Origin: Pedobacter sp. ok626
Lineage (GTDB): Bacteria; Bacteroidota; Bacteroidia; Sphingobacteriales; Sphingobacteriaceae
Direction: 5' to 3'
NCBI RefSeq assembly: GCF_900100435.1
Contig: NZ_FNEX01000021.1
Location: forward strand, 1-64,000
Length of the DNA stretch: 64,000 nucleotides
Part shown: positions 62,306 to 64,000 of the stretch, one piece after another
Layout: each line of letters starts with the position of its first letter
Numbering within the stretch: the stretch's first letter is position 1
The notes under the pieces: generated by a model
Told to the model about the DNA's origin: nothing
Seen by the model: only the letters and a program-made list of their open reading frames with translations
Database searches by the model: none
Position numbers and translations under genes: made by a program

Positions 62306-64000
62306 TGGATAAAGTTTTATTTAAGGGTTTTCTAATTGTACGTTGAGGTGATGATTCTGCTTTAAATATTCTGAACATGAATATTTCTGCAATATTATCA
62401 GTTATTTTAAATAAATGCTTTAATTTTTGATGTAAATTGAAAATTTGCTTTCTACTTTCGTCAGGAAGGTCGTTTAATTCCTGAACATTATTCTTGTAAA
62501 AGAAAATTAAAGGAACATTTACGGGGTGAATTTGATAGCCTAATGCTGTGGCTGTAAGCCAAAGTTTCTCAACTGCCATGCCTCCTTTTAAGTAATCGAG
62601 GGGACTGTGTTGCGGTAAAGTAATTAAGCCAATAGCGGGGGATGATTGGAATTGCTTTAGGGCAAGGTATTTAAAGGCGTTACCACCTTTTATCTTTTTT
62701 AGAAATTCAACAGCTCTTTCATCTTTCATCAGCCTTAATCCAATCTGATCTTGATTGCTTAAGTCGAGGGTATTTATTCCGATACCATCTGCCGTTTCCA
62801 GAATTTGCTCTTGATTCCAGCGCATTTCTTTTTTTATAAAATCTTTGTGAGCAGCAGGGGTAAACATGCGTAATAGATCTGCTTGTCCTGATATATCACC
62901 CAATACGGTTTTATCTTCAGCAGCAGTAAGCCAGTGTAAGCCGATTTCTTCGGCTTCAATAACGGCTTTTAGCTGATCAAGATCAGCAGTATTAGCTTCC
63001 TGTGTTTTACCAAATTTTCGGTTGGTATGTCTTTCTGATATTTGTGCTGCAAGTTTCTTTTCATCCTCGCTTACTTCATGTTTTCCTTTAAAATTGAAAT
63101 AAGCAATATGATCAGGGAAAAGTTCAGGCGTGAAACTCCATTCCACACCTAGTTCATTTACAGCAGTCTCTAAAAGTAAATTCTCTATTGAAGCACCTAA
63201 AGACGCATATGAAGAAATGTAATCGGGATCTAAATAAGCACCAGATACCTCTTTATTTAAAAATAGGTGTAACGTGTCATTTTTATAATGCCAATGCCAT
63301 GGCTGATTGTTTCCTCCTGAAGGTGCTTTACTTGCTGAGGCAATCAATTTATGAATTAGGGACTCTGGGATAGGATCACCTTTCGTACCATCTCCAATCT
63401 TATGAACTGACAAATAGGTGTTCAGCTCTAAAGGATCTAAATGCTTATTGCGAGGCTCTTCAACTACTTCAGGAGCAGGGACATCGTCTGTAATTAATTC
63501 ATCAATATCGATGAAGAATCTGCCTGATATTTTTAAGCTGCCTAATAATATTTTTCTTGAAAGGTCAGCTGTAATTCCACCACCGTAAGTAACGGCACTG
63601 GCAAGTTGGGGCCAGGTAGATATGGTGCTCATAATTTCAACTGCAGAAGCTTTCATTCTTGGTGATAAAGTCTCAATTCCGGTTACCGGAGCTATGTAAG
63701 GTACTTTCTCATCCAATGTTTTAAGCGTTTTAAAAACGCTCATATCTATATGTTCTACGAACCCATGTAAAACAGGTCTTTCAGGTTCTAAGTCAAACCT
63801 TTCGATATCAATTGTACATCTGTCGCTACCTTCCATTAAAACAGGAATGCCCAATGCTTTAGCTTTTTCTCTTGCACTAATCTTTACATCAAAACTATCA
63901 CACTCATCAATTAAAAGGTCAAGCGTCCCATTTTCAGTCAAGAAAGCATCAATATTATCATCAGTAATTCCTTCATGGAAACAAATTACTTTTAAAAATG
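62292..64000 (-). CDS. E1(ThiF)-nitroreductase fusion, Rv1355c family, partial
   Basis: The gene runs off the right edge; about 569 residues of a probable 700+ are visible. It begins in the C-terminal part of the ThiF/E1 domain (LLIDECDSFDVK, then GIPVLMEGSDRCTIDIERFDLEP). The nitroreductase-like domain starts at about 62292 + 1100, with the FMN loop SASKAPSGGNNQPWHW and the ERHTNRKFG segment; it ends with a 50-residue tail. Rv1355c is called MoeY in Mycobacterium, but this architecture suggests adenylation plus a flavin redox step on a small substrate rather than molybdopterin synthesis. It is the first gene of the operon seen here. Confidence 0.82.
   Translation of the reverse strand, partial: FLKVICFHEGITDDNIDAFLTENGTLDLLIDECDSFDVKISAREKAKALGIPVLMEGSDRCTIDIERFDLEPERPVLHGFVEHIDMSVFKTLKTLDEKVPYIAPVTGIETLSPRMKASAVEIMSTISTWPQLASAVTYGGGITADLSRKILLGSLKISGRFFIDIDELITDDVPAPEVVEEPRNKHLDPLELNTYLSVHKIGDGTKGDPIPESLIHKLIASASKAPSGGNNQPWHWHYKNDTLHLFLNKEVSGAYLDPDYISSYASLGASIENLLLETAVNELGVEWSFTPELFPDHIAYFNFKGKHEVSEDEKKLAAQISERHTNRKFGKTQEANTADLDQLKAVIEAEEIGLHWLTAAEDKTVLGDISGQADLLRMFTPAAHKDFIKKEMRWNQEQILETADGIGINTLDLSNQDQIGLRLMKDERAVEFLKKIKGGNAFKYLALKQFQSSPAIGLITLPQHSPLDYLKGGMAVEKLWLTATALGYQIHPVNVPLIFFYKNNVQELNDLPDESRKQIFNLHQKLKHLFKITDNIAEIFMFRIFKAESSPQRTIRKPLNKTLSIGTA

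Noticed and set aside
62292..64000. Annotation as a molybdopterin biosynthesis protein (MoeY)
   Set aside because: The name comes from Mycobacterium; the nitroreductase-like fusion and sensory context do not support it and no moa/moe gene is nearby.

Overview
The window looks like chromosomal DNA of a Bacteroidota bacterium, most likely Sphingobacteriales and close to Pedobacter. This is inferred from an AT-rich composition, a SusC/SusD pair with its own ECF sigma factor and FecR-type anti-sigma factor, lipoproteins and DUF families (DUF6266, DUF4180, DUF5996) typical of that group, and Bacteroidota promoter boxes (TTG/TTTG, about 19-21 bp, TAnnTTTG). Several of these boxes lie only 4-8 nt before an ATG, suggesting leaderless or near-leaderless mRNAs. 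I see no rRNA, tRNA, CRISPR array, insertion sequence or prophage.

Layout. 0-10 kb: rhodanese, small unknown secreted and membrane proteins, a P-loop NTPase, a truncated VOC gene, an Hsp20, an oxidoreductase/monooxygenase pair diverging from an HxlR regulator, a fatty-acid-hydroxylase-type enzyme and a thioredoxin-like protein. 10-15.3 kb: a probable copper locus, made of a Cys-containing small membrane protein, two MbnP-like lipoproteins each paired with an MbnH-like di-haem protein, and a CDICGCG outer-membrane protein. It has a TTG-N21-TACCTTTG promoter whose spacer holds a perfect 16-bp palindrome. 15.6-26 kb: ChrA, DUF6266, a zinc alcohol dehydrogenase, DUF4180, RsgA, an AraC regulator diverging from an MFS exporter, and DUF808. 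26-31 kb: a TonB-dependent receptor, then an erythromycin-esterase-family gene destroyed by an out-of-frame internal deletion, divergent from an alpha/beta hydrolase and a phosphoribosyltransferase. 31-42.7 kb: TPR protein, acyltransferase/hydrolase pair, DinB, a MORN-hydrolase fusion, an M28 peptidase, an ArsR-type regulator with an Old Yellow Enzyme and two clear operators, and a PhoX-like protein followed by an imelysin/cytochrome c peroxidase fusion.

43-46 kb holds a three-gene two-component cluster whose first kinase carries five 21-residue coiled-coil repeats. 46.3-54 kb holds sigma, anti-sigma, SusC, SusD and a YdcF/DUF218 protein, with no glycoside hydrolase. 54-58 kb holds DUF5996, a UBP zinc finger, a NeuD-like acyltransferase, a TsdA-like di-haem cytochrome and an exported MsrB.

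The most interesting part is the right end (57943 to beyond 64000). Five tightly packed or overlapping minus-strand genes run in the order E1(ThiF)-nitroreductase fusion (Rv1355c family), GNAT/FeeM-like protein, 7TMR-DISM sensor kinase, receiver-kinase hybrid, single-domain receiver. The order fits a small-molecule synthesis module translated together with its own sensory relay. The signalling role is a hypothesis; the architecture and the overlaps are seen directly.
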